From: Bacteroidales bacterium UBA4345
GTDB lineage: Bacteria > Bacteroidota > Bacteroidia > Bacteroidales > Paludibacteraceae
Assembly: GCA_002396385.1 (NCBI GenBank)
Contig: DGTD01000020.1
Location: 1-29,892, forward strand
DNA length: 29,892 nt
Direction: 5' to 3'
The position numbers were made by a program, and so were the translations under genes. How positions within the stretch are numbered: position 1 is the stretch's first letter; every line of letters starts with the position of its first letter. The notes beneath the pieces are model-generated. The model did no database searches. It was not told where the DNA came from and saw only the letters and a program-made list of their open reading frames with translations. This document shows positions 22,393 through 29,892 of this stretch, one piece after another.

Positions 22393-24762
22393 TTAAACGA
22401 TTTTTATGTTGGCGTACTTCAAAATTAATTTTTTCTCGCCCACGTTCTGGAAGTGAACGACAATTTTTGCCATCGGAGTTCCGGCTCCCTCTAATTTGGT
22501 GACGACACCCATACCGAATTGTGCGTGAACAACCTTATCGCCCACTTTGACGTTGGTGTTGGTGTTGACGTGCAGGTTGCGGATGGAATTGTCTTCGGCG
22601 CGCGAGAGGGGGGTGAGGTTGCGCTTTGGTGGAACAGCTGCGCCTACCTTGGGTGGCTCGACATTGAAATGGTATTTCTGGCGTGGCTGCTCGGTAGGTG
22701 TTTTCTTGACAAAGGTATCGTGTCTTGGCCGGAAATTTTGTAGGCGTTGCTCTATCTCTTCGTCCGAGGCCACATTTGAATAAAGACGCCTATAGTCGGG
22801 GGCCATTGAAAAGTCCAGCATTTCCGAATCAATGTCTTTTATGAAGCGGCTGGGGTTTGAGGGATTGATAGCCCCGTTTTTCATGCGGCTTTTGGCATAG
22901 GAAATCACGCAGAAGTCTTCGGCACGGGTTATGGCCACGTAGAACAGCCTGCGCTCTTCTTCAATGCCCTCGGCTGAACCCGTACTCATAGATGAAGGGA
23001 ACAGTTCCTCTTCCACGCCTACAATGAACACATTTTTGAATTCAAGTCCTTTTGCCGAATGTACGGTCATGAGGGTGACCTTGTCGTCGGTGTCGTTGTC
23101 GTCGAGCGAGGTCATCAGGGCCACCTCTGCCATAAAGTCGGCCACCATCAGCGGCTCTCCTTCTTCCTCCAGTTTTTGTGCGGCCGAGGTGCTGAGTCCG
23201 TTCAGCAGTTCTTCCACGTTTTGAAGGCGCGAAACACCTTCTGGCGATTTGTCGGCATTCAACGCCGTCCACATACCAGAGTTGTGAACCACCATTTCTA
23301 CAAATTCATAGGCGTCTTTCTCCTCTTTAATGGCAACGAGCGAGTCCATCAGTTTCTTGAACTCGGCCAGTTTGGCCAATGTGCCAGCGTTTACTGGCAG
23401 GGCGTAGGTCATAGGGTCGGAGAGGACCGTCCAGCAAGACACGTCGTTTTTGTGCGCCGTTTCCAGAATCTTGCCCACCGTGGTGTCGCCAATACCTCTG
23501 GCCGGCGTGTTGATGATGCGTTTGAACGCCTCTTCGTCGTTGTTGTTGATGGCCAGGCGGATGTACCCCAGCGTGTCGAGGATTTCCTTGCGCTCGTAGA
23601 ACGAGGTTGAACCCCACAGTTTGTAGGGGATTCCTTTCTGGCGGAATGTCTTTTCCAGTATGCGCGACTGGGCGTTGGTGCGGTAGAGGATGGCGAAGTC
23701 GGAATAGCGCAGATGCGCTTTCTGCTTCAAGTTTTCCACCATTTGCGACACTTTTAGGCTTTCGTCGGTCTCGGAGTACGAGTTCATAACCAGAACCGGG
23801 CTGCCCTCGTTCCGTTCAGAAAAGACATTTTTAGGTATCTGCCCCTCGTTTTTCTTAATCAGGCTGTTGGCTACGCTCACAATATTAGGGGTGGAGCGGT
23901 AGTTCTGTTCCAGTTTGAAGACCTTGCATTCGGGGTAGTTCTCTCTAAACTTCAGTATGTTCTCGATGCGGGCACCACGGAACGAGTAAATGCTCTGTGC
24001 GTCGTCGCCCACCACACACACCTTGTGGCTTTTGTTCGCCAGCTTCTGCACAATCAGGAACTGCGAGAAGTTAGTGTCTTGGTACTCGTCGACCAGAATA
24101 AACTTGAAGATGTTCTGGTACTTGGCGAGTATGTCGGGGTGGTCGCGGAAAAGCAGGTTGGTATAGAGCAGCAGGTCGTCGAAGTCCATGGCGTTGGCCT
24201 TCTGGCACCTGACGGTGTAGTATTTGTAGAGGTCGCCAAACAGCGGCATCCGCTGGTGCAGGTCATAGTCGTGGAATTCCTTTTTCGATCGGTAGGCCTC
24301 GGCGGTGACCAGGTCGTTCTTCATTTGCGAGATGCGGTTGGCCACTTTCTTCGGAGAATAGACCTTGTCGTCGAGTTTTCGCTCCTTTATGATGGCCTTG
24401 ATCAGGTTGTGCGAGTCGGTGGTGTCGTAAATGGTAAAGTCGGCGGTAAAGCCAATCAGCTCAGCCTCCTTGCGCAGAATACGGCTGAAAATGGAGTGGA
24501 AAGTACCCATCCAGAGCCTTTTGGAATTATCGTCACCCACCAGTTTGCCGATACGGTCCTTCATTTCCCTTGCCGCCTTGTTGGTAAAGGTCAGGGCCAG
24601 GATGGAAGACGGCCTAATGCCCTCGTCGATCAGTTGTGCGATCTTGTAGGTCAGCACCCTGGTCTTGCCCGAGCCTGCTCCCGCCACCACTAGCGACGGA
24701 CCATTGTTGAAACATACCGCTTCGCGTTGAATACCACTTAATTCTTCTAAAAAATTTCCCAT
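22393..24762 (-). CDS. pcrA: UvrD/PcrA-type superfamily 1A DNA helicase
   Basis: The 3'-to-5' helicase motifs are in order: Q-motif GIQREAV, Walker A GAGSGKT (28-34), motif Ia LTFTNKAA, motif II LVDEYQDTN, motif III VVGDDAQSIYSFRGA, motif IV YRS, motif V TVHSAKGLEF and motif VI VAITRAE. Length (789) matches PcrA/UvrD. A Tudor-like end (KVGDKVVHAQFGMGVV) is the RNA-polymerase-binding tail of PcrA. Role: nucleotide excision and mismatch repair and removal of stalled forks or polymerases. The symbol is by family; PcrA and UvrD are not separable here. The gene lies last in a minus-strand run (DUF695, HPPK-like, lipoprotein), 19 bp after the lipoprotein gene, so transcription is probably shared. 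Confidence 0.93.
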   Translation of the reverse strand: MGNFLEELSGIQREAVCFNNGPSLVVAGAGSGKTRVLTYKIAQLIDEGIRPSSILALTFTNKAAREMKDRIGKLVGDDNSKRLWMGTFHSIFSRILRKEAELIGFTADFTIYDTTDSHNLIKAIIKERKLDDKVYSPKKVANRISQMKNDLVTAEAYRSKKEFHDYDLHQRMPLFGDLYKYYTVRCQKANAMDFDDLLLYTNLLFRDHPDILAKYQNIFKFILVDEYQDTNFSQFLIVQKLANKSHKVCVVGDDAQSIYSFRGARIENILKFRENYPECKVFKLEQNYRSTPNIVSVANSLIKKNEGQIPKNVFSERNEGSPVLVMNSYSETDESLKVSQMVENLKQKAHLRYSDFAILYRTNAQSRILEKTFRQKGIPYKLWGSTSFYERKEILDTLGYIRLAINNNDEEAFKRIINTPARGIGDTTVGKILETAHKNDVSCWTVLSDPMTYALPVNAGTLAKLAEFKKLMDSLVAIKEEKDAYEFVEMVVHNSGMWTALNADKSPEGVSRLQNVEELLNGLSTSAAQKLEEEGEPLMVADFMAEVALMTSLDDNDTDDKVTLMTVHSAKGLEFKNVFIVGVEEELFPSSMSTGSAEGIEEERRLFYVAITRAEDFCVISYAKSRMKNGAINPSNPSRFIKDIDSEMLDFSMAPDYRRLYSNVASDEEIEQRLQNFRPRHDTFVKKTPTEQPRQKYHFNVEPPKVGAAVPPKRNLTPLSRAEDNSIRNLHVNTNTNVKVGDKVVHAQFGMGVVTKLEGAGTPMAKIVVHFQNVGEKKLILKYANIKIV

Positions 24763-24781
24763 ATAAATCTAGTTTGTAAAT

Positions 24782-25351
24782 TTATTTCTCAAGCGATTCC
24801 AGCATCCTCAGGTACTTGATGCAGCCTTTGCTGTAAAGGTATCCGAACTTTGTCTTGAACGCCTTCTCGGTAATAGACTCGTTCTCGTTTTTCCAAGAAG
24901 AGACGATGCTGAAAGTGAGGGCTTCCAGTATGTTCGGGTTGGGATACTGGTCGTAATAGTGGTCGAAGTCGCGAAAACGAACATTCGTTTGAAAGTATTC
25001 GAAAATAAAGTCACCAATCTGGTCGTCGTATTTGTTCTCCTGGTGGTCGAGTAAATAGTTGAACAAAACGGCGTATTGTTGGCTGGTCAGCGTATCGGCC
25101 GCCCAAAACTGGTTGCTTGCCAGCTGTTCAATGCGTTGCTCCTCAGTCGTCTGCTCCATGTTTTTCTTCAACTCGCGGCAAAAATCGTTGTCACAGTTTA
25201 ATGCAGCGGAGTCTCCCGAAAAGACGATTTCAGACGCTTCGTCAACAACAGTGACACTGTCGTCCTCGCAAGGTTGCACTTTGTTGTTGTTTGGTTCCCT
25301 GCCACAAGCCGCTAGGAACAGAAGAGCGGTAAAAACTATATATTTATTCAT
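24782..25351 (-). CDS. Lipoprotein of unknown function
   Basis: A signal peptide ends with LAAC (lipobox, Cys16). The mature part starts with a polar Asn/Asp-rich linker that holds a few Cys (C28, C53, C58). Residues about 55-189 are helical with aromatic clusters such as FDHYYDQYPN and LYSKGC. I recognise no family with confidence; it does not look like an enzyme. It is third in the minus-strand run: 10 bp after the HPPK-like gene and 19 bp before the helicase gene. Confidence 0.75.
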   Translation of the reverse strand: MNKYIVFTALLFLAACGREPNNNKVQPCEDDSVTVVDEASEIVFSGDSAALNCDNDFCRELKKNMEQTTEEQRIEQLASNQFWAADTLTSQQYAVLFNYLLDHQENKYDDQIGDFIFEYFQTNVRFRDFDHYYDQYPNPNILEALTFSIVSSWKNENESITEKAFKTKFGYLYSKGCIKYLRMLESLEK

Positions 25352-25361
25352 TTCTCAGATA

Positions 25362-25733
25362 TTAATCGTTAAACGTACTTCTCAGTTGAGCCAGAAAAGG
25401 GTATTTGTGGTAGTTTTTATGGACAATAACGCCATCGGCTTCCACTATGTCCAGGTCTAAAGCCACGTTGCGCGAGTCCTTTACGCGCCCCACCTGTTTT
25501 TCCAGTTCTTTCAAAGCGAAGGCCATCTTCTTGAAGTCTAAAGTTGTCTGTATGCGGACCATCTGGTTCAGGTACCAGCATTTGTATGATAGCCCGATGC
25601 CTTCGGTGCGTAGCACTTGCGAGAAAACGGCACTGCTGAAACAGGCCGACAACAGCAGGTTGGCAACGCCGATGTTGAAATCTGCATTATAGTTCGAGCC
25701 AATACCCACGTAATATGTAAAGCATTCACCCAT
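25362..25733 (-). CDS. Short HPPK (FolK)-like protein
   Basis: The fold outline of 6-hydroxymethyl-7,8-dihydropterin pyrophosphokinase is seen: YVGIGSNYNAD at the amino end (as GSN-x-GD), TEGIG, YLNQMVRIQT in the middle, EKQVGRVKDS, and ALDLDIV (the Mg-binding D-x-D). But at 123 residues it is far shorter than the usual 155-165, and the conserved W-x-PR before DLD is replaced by SRNVA. Annotation as folK would be risky: it may be a diverged paralogue, perhaps lacking ATP-binding parts. It follows the DUF695 gene by 5 bp. Confidence 0.7.
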   Translation of the reverse strand: MGECFTYYVGIGSNYNADFNIGVANLLLSACFSSAVFSQVLRTEGIGLSYKCWYLNQMVRIQTTLDFKKMAFALKELEKQVGRVKDSRNVALDLDIVEADGVIVHKNYHKYPFLAQLRSTFND

Positions 25734-25738
25734 TGCGC

Positions 25739-26137
25739 CTATATGCTGTTTAATACCTTTTGGGCTTCGGTGTAGGCGTCCCAGTCAGGGTCGTCCATAC
25801 TGTATAGGGTGAGGGGGAGTGGAGGGAAAAGCATCAGCACCTGGTTCAGTCTTTCGCCGAAATGTTGCAGGTTGCGAACGTACCAGGTGTAAACGAACTT
25901 GTCGGTTTCCTCCTTGACGAGAACGAGGAAGGCGTCCCGCTCTTTCTCGAAAATGTACGTCAACTGTTCTTCAGCCTTGGCGGTCAAATCGTTGTCAGTC
26001 TCCTCGTCTTCCGTCTTCTTCCAGTGCATTTCTATACGGAAAGGGTACATCCCCGACTTGGCATGCGCCTCCATGTGCATCCGCCCCTTTAGGCGGCTCC
26101 CATCTAAAAGCTCAGCAACGAACCAATCGCCATTCAT
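25739..26137 (-). CDS. DUF695-family protein
   Basis: YPFRIEMHWKK (with DEETDNDLTAKAEEQL), then TWYVRNLQHFGERLN and YSMDDPDWDAY match the DUF695 family, small soluble proteins that often regulate or accompany other enzymes. The length (132) is normal. Its promoter box TAATTTTG is 34 bp upstream. It heads the minus-strand run that ends in the helicase. Function unknown. Confidence 0.8.
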   Translation of the reverse strand: MNGDWFVAELLDGSRLKGRMHMEAHAKSGMYPFRIEMHWKKTEDEETDNDLTAKAEEQLTYIFEKERDAFLVLVKEETDKFVYTWYVRNLQHFGERLNQVLMLFPPLPLTLYSMDDPDWDAYTEAQKVLNSI

Positions 26138-26171
26138 ACTTTATTATCCTCTTTTTATACTCTAAATTCAA

Positions 26172-26179
26172 CAAAATTA
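26172..26179 (-). promoter_or_regulatory. -7 promoter box for the DUF695-helicase run
   Basis: The minus strand reads TAATTTTG, an exact match to TAnnTTTG, with transcription predicted near 26165. It is the only clear promoter for the four genes to 22393. Confidence 0.55.
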
Positions 26180-26309
26180 AAAATAAAAACTGACACTTGG
26201 AAAACAGAGAACACAAACATTCCTCAAACTGCCTTTGTTATAGGATTAATAATCTTTTCCTCCCTCCAAAAATGCTCTCGCATCCGCCGTTGAAGGCTTG
26301 ATTGCTGGT

Positions 26310-26339
26310 TTTGAATTTGAAGCTTTTTTTTACTTTTGC
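26310..26339 (+). promoter_or_regulatory. Promoter of the second AAA-ATPase-like pseudogene
   Basis: TTTG at 26310-26313 and TACTTTTGC at 26331-26339 are spaced by 17 bp, the best -33/-7 pair in the window. It ends 19 bp before the ATG at 26358, so the broken gene is still likely transcribed. Confidence 0.65.
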
Positions 26340-26357
26340 ATTGAAGGCGGAAACATT

Positions 26358-26913
26358 ATGGAACAGTTCTTAAAAAAATACCCGGTCGGCATACAGACCT
26401 TTCGACGGCAAGTTTTACACGTTGGGCATACCCAACGAGGAGGTTGCTGACGGATTGACCTCGTACCTTATTCCCGAATACTGCAACACCTCAATGGGCA
26501 GGTTTGATCCCGAAATCAGCAGGTTGGGTGAACTAATCACTGTTGGCGACGCCAATGGCATGATGGAGCAGTTGCAGACCATTATGGAAGAGATTCCGTT
26601 TGAGAACAACGAGCCGAAAATGATGAAGGCTCATTTCAGAAATATGGACTACCTTATGGTTCGTGCAACCGGCTATAAAACTTATGTGGAAATGCCGAAA
26701 CAGGGCGGCCGTATTGATATCTGCTTCGAAACTGACCAATATGCCTACATCATTGAATGCAAGCGCAACCTATCGGCCAAAGAGGCTCTTGCGCAGATTG
26801 ATGTGAAGAACTGTGCAAAGCGTTTGTCAGCCACTGGCAAACAACTGTTTAAGATCGGCGCTAACTTCAGCACCGATAAAAAGAACATGGTTGAGTGGGT
26901 GGTGGAGGAGTAG
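26358..26913 (+). pseudogene. AAA-ATPase-like/PD-(D/E)XK gene with internal deletion
   Basis: The ATG at 26358 opens MEQFLKKYPVGIQTF, the normal amino-terminal start of the AAA-ATPase-like (DUF1703) family. At about 26400 the sequence jumps, out of frame, to FDGKFYTLGIPNEEVADGL and continues to the family's carboxy end: MPKQGGRIDICFE (D), YIIECKRN (E-x-K) and ALAQIDVKNC, ending at 26911-26913. The whole ATPase domain (several hundred residues) is missing. A TTG at 26422 could start the intact nuclease part, so a 164-residue PD-(D/E)XK domain might still be made. I call it a pseudogene because of the frame change and the loss of the Walker motifs; the remaining nuclease core keeps its D and E-x-K. 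Confidence 0.8.
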
Positions 26914-27129
26914 AAGGTATTCTGCTGTGGACTTTATCTGAATGTAGGTACTTTTTTGCATTATAATTTATAAGTAGAGTTTTAAGTCTGTAATTTCTTT
27001 TAAAGGTCAATTATTGGGATAGAAAGGCTAATTGAATTATTGAAGTAGGCTTGATATAAATTTATGAATAATTATTAAATTTGATAGAGATTAAGTTTAT
27101 TAACGTATATCTTATGTCCTATTCATAAT

Positions 27130-28200
27130 ATGTATATTCCAAAATCTGAAATATTGACAACAGACTGTCTTGGAAAAGTATTTTCAAAGACAGTCGCCAC
27201 ATACAAATTTTTTTGGTTTGTCTCGATTATTCAAATGCATGCGAAATTGGACACTCAAAAGTTTAGTGTATGGGATGTTGTGATAAGGATGGTGGCTAAT
27301 GCTTGGTATCCTATTCATTATTTTCGTTTGTCATTTGGAAAAAGTGATTCTCTTTTTGATATTGTAATTGAATTACAACAAATAACGCAAATATCGATTG
27401 ACGCTAATACTGAAACTATTATAAATTGTATTAAAGAAAGATTAGAAGAAAAAAGAATAAAAAGACTTTTGACTATCCTCACTTTAAATGTACCCTATCG
27501 GTTTCTTCGACCTTGGATAGACACGTCAGATGACAAAGAAATGGTACAACGTTCACAAACTTTAGAAAATAATTGTTTGTATTCATTGCATAAGAATGGA
27601 GGAGAGTTTTATATTGAATTAAACCCTAAATGGAATCAATATCTTTATAATAACTATAATATACTGATAGATTTTGCCTATTGGAATCTTACCCAGTTTT
27701 TACAAGTCCGTAACCCAAACGTTCCAGCAATTACCAATAAACTGATACGTCCCGAAGTAAGAAACTCTTTACAAAAGCAACACGAGTATTGGGATATGGT
27801 AATGAGTATTGGTGGACCGATTCATTGTATTTACACAAATAAAGAACTATCCCCAAAGGATTATGATTTGGATCATTTTATTCCATGGAGTTTTGTTTCT
27901 CATGATTTGCTTTGGAATCTGATTCCTTCAGATGGTAGCATTAACTCTGCAAAGAGTAACAAACTGCCTGATTTGAATTATTATTTACCCAAAATTGCAG
28001 AAATGCAGTATTATGCTTTGCAGTTGATGTATAAAGCTAATAAGGAACCCAAAGTCATGGAGGACTTTATTTCTTTGGGGTATACAATACAAGAATTAGT
28101 AAATATGAACAACGAGCAATTTTTAGATCTCTATAAAAGAACTTTTAATCCAATCTGTCAAATTGCTCTCAATATGGGCTTTGAAACGTGGAAATATTAA
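27130..28200 (+). CDS. HNH endonuclease domain protein
   Basis: The carboxy half has an HNH core: YDLDHFIPWSF (D248-H249), then LLWNLIPSDGSINSAKSNK (N263, N272, N277), close to the HNH_4 type seen in homing and CRISPR-associated nucleases; the last metal-binding residue is an Asn, as in several active members. Residues 1-230 are helical and aromatic with no known domain. The gene is AT-rich. It ends 4 bp before the methyltransferase-HIT gene, so they are surely co-transcribed. Role unknown: defence or mobile-element nuclease are both possible. No Shine-Dalgarno is seen and the start is the first ATG of the frame. Confidence 0.8.
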   Translation: MYIPKSEILTTDCLGKVFSKTVATYKFFWFVSIIQMHAKLDTQKFSVWDVVIRMVANAWYPIHYFRLSFGKSDSLFDIVIELQQITQISIDANTETIINCIKERLEEKRIKRLLTILTLNVPYRFLRPWIDTSDDKEMVQRSQTLENNCLYSLHKNGGEFYIELNPKWNQYLYNNYNILIDFAYWNLTQFLQVRNPNVPAITNKLIRPEVRNSLQKQHEYWDMVMSIGGPIHCIYTNKELSPKDYDLDHFIPWSFVSHDLLWNLIPSDGSINSAKSNKLPDLNYYLPKIAEMQYYALQLMYKANKEPKVMEDFISLGYTIQELVNMNNEQFLDLYKRTFNPICQIALNMGFETWKY

Positions 28201-28204
28201 AACT

Positions 28205-29068
28205 ATGAAACAAGAGAAAATAAATCATCCATATTTGACTGCGATCAAGCGGACAGAAATGTCAGTACCAACTCGCTATCTTCTGCAACATAATTTTATA
28301 AAGGGAAAAATTTTAGATTTTGGATGTGGTTATGGTTTTGATACAGAAGAGTTAAAACGACAAGGTTATGACATTACAGGATACGATTATCATTATTTTC
28401 CTAAATATCCAGAAGGTAAGTATGATACGATCATTTGTAATTATGTATTAAATGTTCTTGAACCATATGCTCAAGCTGAAGTTTTGATGGAAGTCTCCAA
28501 TTTGTTATCTCCCAATGGTAAAGCTTTTTTTGCTGTACGAAGAGACTTAACGAATGAAGGTTATAGGTTGCATGCTATTCACAAACAATATACCTACCAA
28601 TGTAATGTAAAACTGCCATACGAAAGTCTTGTCCTCAATAAAAGTTACGAAATATATCAATATAGTCATTTCAATAAACGTCTACGAACTGAAGGTGAAA
28701 ATTGTCCTTTCTGCAATTTATCAAGTAAGGTTGAAATTATATGCGAGACAGTCTCTTGTGTTGCATTCTATGACGGATATCCTGTTTCTCCTGGCCATGC
28801 TCTCATTGTTCCAAAGCGTCATGTTTCTTCATATTTCGATCTTACGAACCATGAACGTGAGGCCATGAATATAGTTCTGCAATATGTCAAAAAAAAGGTG
28901 GATGAACGCTTCCATCCTGATGGATATAATGTGGGGATAAATATTGGAGAATATGCAGGTCAGAGTGTGTTCCATTGTCATATGCATTTAATTCCGCGTT
29001 ATAAAGGTGATGTTGAGAATCCTAAAGGTGGAGTAAGAGGCGTTATCCCAAGTAAACAGAAGTATTAA
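28205..29068 (+). CDS. Methyltransferase-HIT domain fusion protein
   Basis: The first half is a class I methyltransferase: motif I ILDFGCGYG (36-44), ITGYDYHYFPK, and IICNYVLNVLE as the IV-like segment. The second half is a HIT-family nucleotide hydrolase: C167-P-F-C170, PVSPGHALIVPKRH, and the catalytic triad motif H257-C-H259-M-H261-L-I, in which the middle His forms a nucleotidyl intermediate. HIT enzymes split AMP from phosphoramidates, diadenosine polyphosphates or 5'-adenylated DNA. The start is ATG 28205, 4 bp after the HNH stop; an earlier in-frame Met at 28163 would overlap it. The fusion of the two activities next to HNH and restriction-type nucleases is unusual and its substrate is unknown. 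Confidence 0.85.
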   Translation: MKQEKINHPYLTAIKRTEMSVPTRYLLQHNFIKGKILDFGCGYGFDTEELKRQGYDITGYDYHYFPKYPEGKYDTIICNYVLNVLEPYAQAEVLMEVSNLLSPNGKAFFAVRRDLTNEGYRLHAIHKQYTYQCNVKLPYESLVLNKSYEIYQYSHFNKRLRTEGENCPFCNLSSKVEIICETVSCVAFYDGYPVSPGHALIVPKRHVSSYFDLTNHEREAMNIVLQYVKKKVDERFHPDGYNVGINIGEYAGQSVFHCHMHLIPRYKGDVENPKGGVRGVIPSKQKY

Positions 29069-29196
29069 AATGTGATAGTGAAAAACAATCTCTATTTGTG
29101 ATGCGTGCCATATCTCATAAGATTAATAGTATTTACACAGGCTCAGGCAGAGACCAAGGCAAGCCGTAGGTCAAGAGGTTTTTAACTAGATAGTTA

Positions 29197-29892
29197 TTAC
29201 CAATAACGTGTTCTTAAATAAGATATTAGTTCGGGATAATCAGTTTCTAGTGTAGTCATTAAATCTTCAGGATCGATTATTGAAAAGTAGTCACTATGTT
29301 CCTCTTTTAGGCTGTTTCTAAAAAGGTTGGCATCATTTCTCATTTCAACATTTCCTTTTGGAATAACAACAATATGAAAGAAATTGTTGGCTATATTAGG
29401 GGAATCTTCTATGATTTTTTCCATTAATAAAGTTTGTCTGCCTAATTGATAGAACGGGTCACTTTTAAATAGTTCGTTCCATGATGTTATTCGTGATGAT
29501 TTACTCCATATTTCTTTATACCGATTAAAATTATAAACTTTATTATCGTGCAAATATGCTTCTGTATATTTCCATTCTATAGGTATTAGCCATTTATCAT
29601 TTCCTTTTTTTGCATAAACTAAAGCATCAATAGATGTGCAATTCTTACCTCTTGATTCAGTATTTTCATTCAGAAGGCTTTTATTTTTTAATACAAATTC
29701 GAAGGAAATCAGACTATTATGATCAATTATTGATGGGATTATCTCATCAAAATCAATACCTGTAGCCTTATACAGAATCTTCTTAATTGCTTTTTCATCG
29801 TTCCTAATAAGAAATAAATGATTAAGACAACAAACTTGTGAAGAAAGAATATGAGCAGTTACTTCTGTATGGAAAAAACGCATCATATCCAC
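29197..29892 (-). CDS. PGN_0703-family putative restriction endonuclease (partial)
   Basis: The visible 231 residues contain SSQVCCLNHLFLIR, then SIDALVYAKK and WLIPIEWKYTEAY, which supply the Asp and E-x-K of a PD-(D/E)XK nuclease in the PGN_0703 family, annotated as putative restriction endonucleases. The minus-strand start is outside the window (the frame is open to base 29892), so the amino end is missing. The stop at 29197-29199 lies 128 bp from the stop of the convergent methyltransferase-HIT gene. That interval (29069-29196) holds no gene I can see. AT-rich and probably acquired with its neighbours. Confidence 0.75.
   Translation of the reverse strand: MDMMRFFHTEVTAHILSSQVCCLNHLFLIRNDEKAIKKILYKATGIDFDEIIPSIIDHNSLISFEFVLKNKSLLNENTESRGKNCTSIDALVYAKKGNDKWLIPIEWKYTEAYLHDNKVYNFNRYKEIWSKSSRITSWNELFKSDPFYQLGRQTLLMEKIIEDSPNIANNFFHIVVIPKGNVEMRNDANLFRNSLKEEHSDYFSIIDPEDLMTTLETDYPELISYLRTRYW

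Noticed and set aside
24025..24693. A 222-codon open frame on the plus strand.
   Set aside because: It lies antisense within the helicase gene; the translation is Val/Gly-rich low-complexity and gives no family.
25362..25733. Annotating this as a standard folK gene.
   Set aside because: Too short and lacks the W-x-PR motif; only a HPPK-like call is justified.
26283..26351. TCCGCC/GGCGGA inverted repeat and TTGAAGGC direct repeat around the second pseudogene promoter.
   Set aside because: Short and weak, easily by chance; no transposase or duplication supports a mobile element boundary.

Overview
The window looks like a chromosome segment of a Bacteroidales bacterium (phylum Bacteroidota). 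Evidence: hybrid two-component regulator of the Bacteroides type, DUF695, Dabb, AsmA and AAA_14/DUF4143 proteins, no Shine-Dalgarno-like sequences before starts, and repeated matches to the Bacteroidota promoter box TAnnTTTG upstream of genes. Genus cannot be fixed from the sequence alone.

The layout is a conserved, moderate-GC core (about 5.1-26.1 kb) between two AT-rich accessory flanks that carry mobile and decayed genes. Left flank (1-5.07 kb): an IS1595-type insertion sequence with imperfect terminal repeats and a transposase broken by an in-frame TGA; a PD-(D/E)XK nuclease-like protein; the amino-terminal stub of a phospholipase-D-like gene; three 16-bp repeats spaced exactly 33 bp that lead into the promoter of an AAA_14/DUF4143 ATPase; and a scrambled remnant of an AAA-ATPase-like/PD-(D/E)XK gene.

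Core: a two-gene envelope operon (lipoprotein with five 12-residue repeats, then an exported NlpC/P60-like protein that seems to lack its catalytic Cys and has a long coiled coil); a 1328-residue hybrid sensor kinase/response regulator; a Nudix protein with an NrtR-like tail; a convergent pair of genes for a THUMP-like methyltransferase and PurU; tRNA-Asp; a four-gene operon (Dabb, DsbD-like, nitroreductase, YjjG-like phosphatase); an SO_0444-like permease with fused HMA domain; a large AsmA protein with an 11-residue-repeat tail; and a minus-strand run of DUF695, HPPK-like, lipoprotein and UvrD/PcrA helicase.

Right flank (26.14-29.89 kb): a second internally deleted AAA-ATPase-like/PD-(D/E)XK pseudogene, then an HNH endonuclease gene followed 4 bp later by a methyltransferase-HIT fusion, and, convergent to them, a PGN_0703-like restriction endonuclease that runs off the window. 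The HNH plus methyltransferase-HIT pair beside a restriction-type nuclease is the best candidate here for an undescribed (possibly defence) system. No function is demonstrated by sequence alone.
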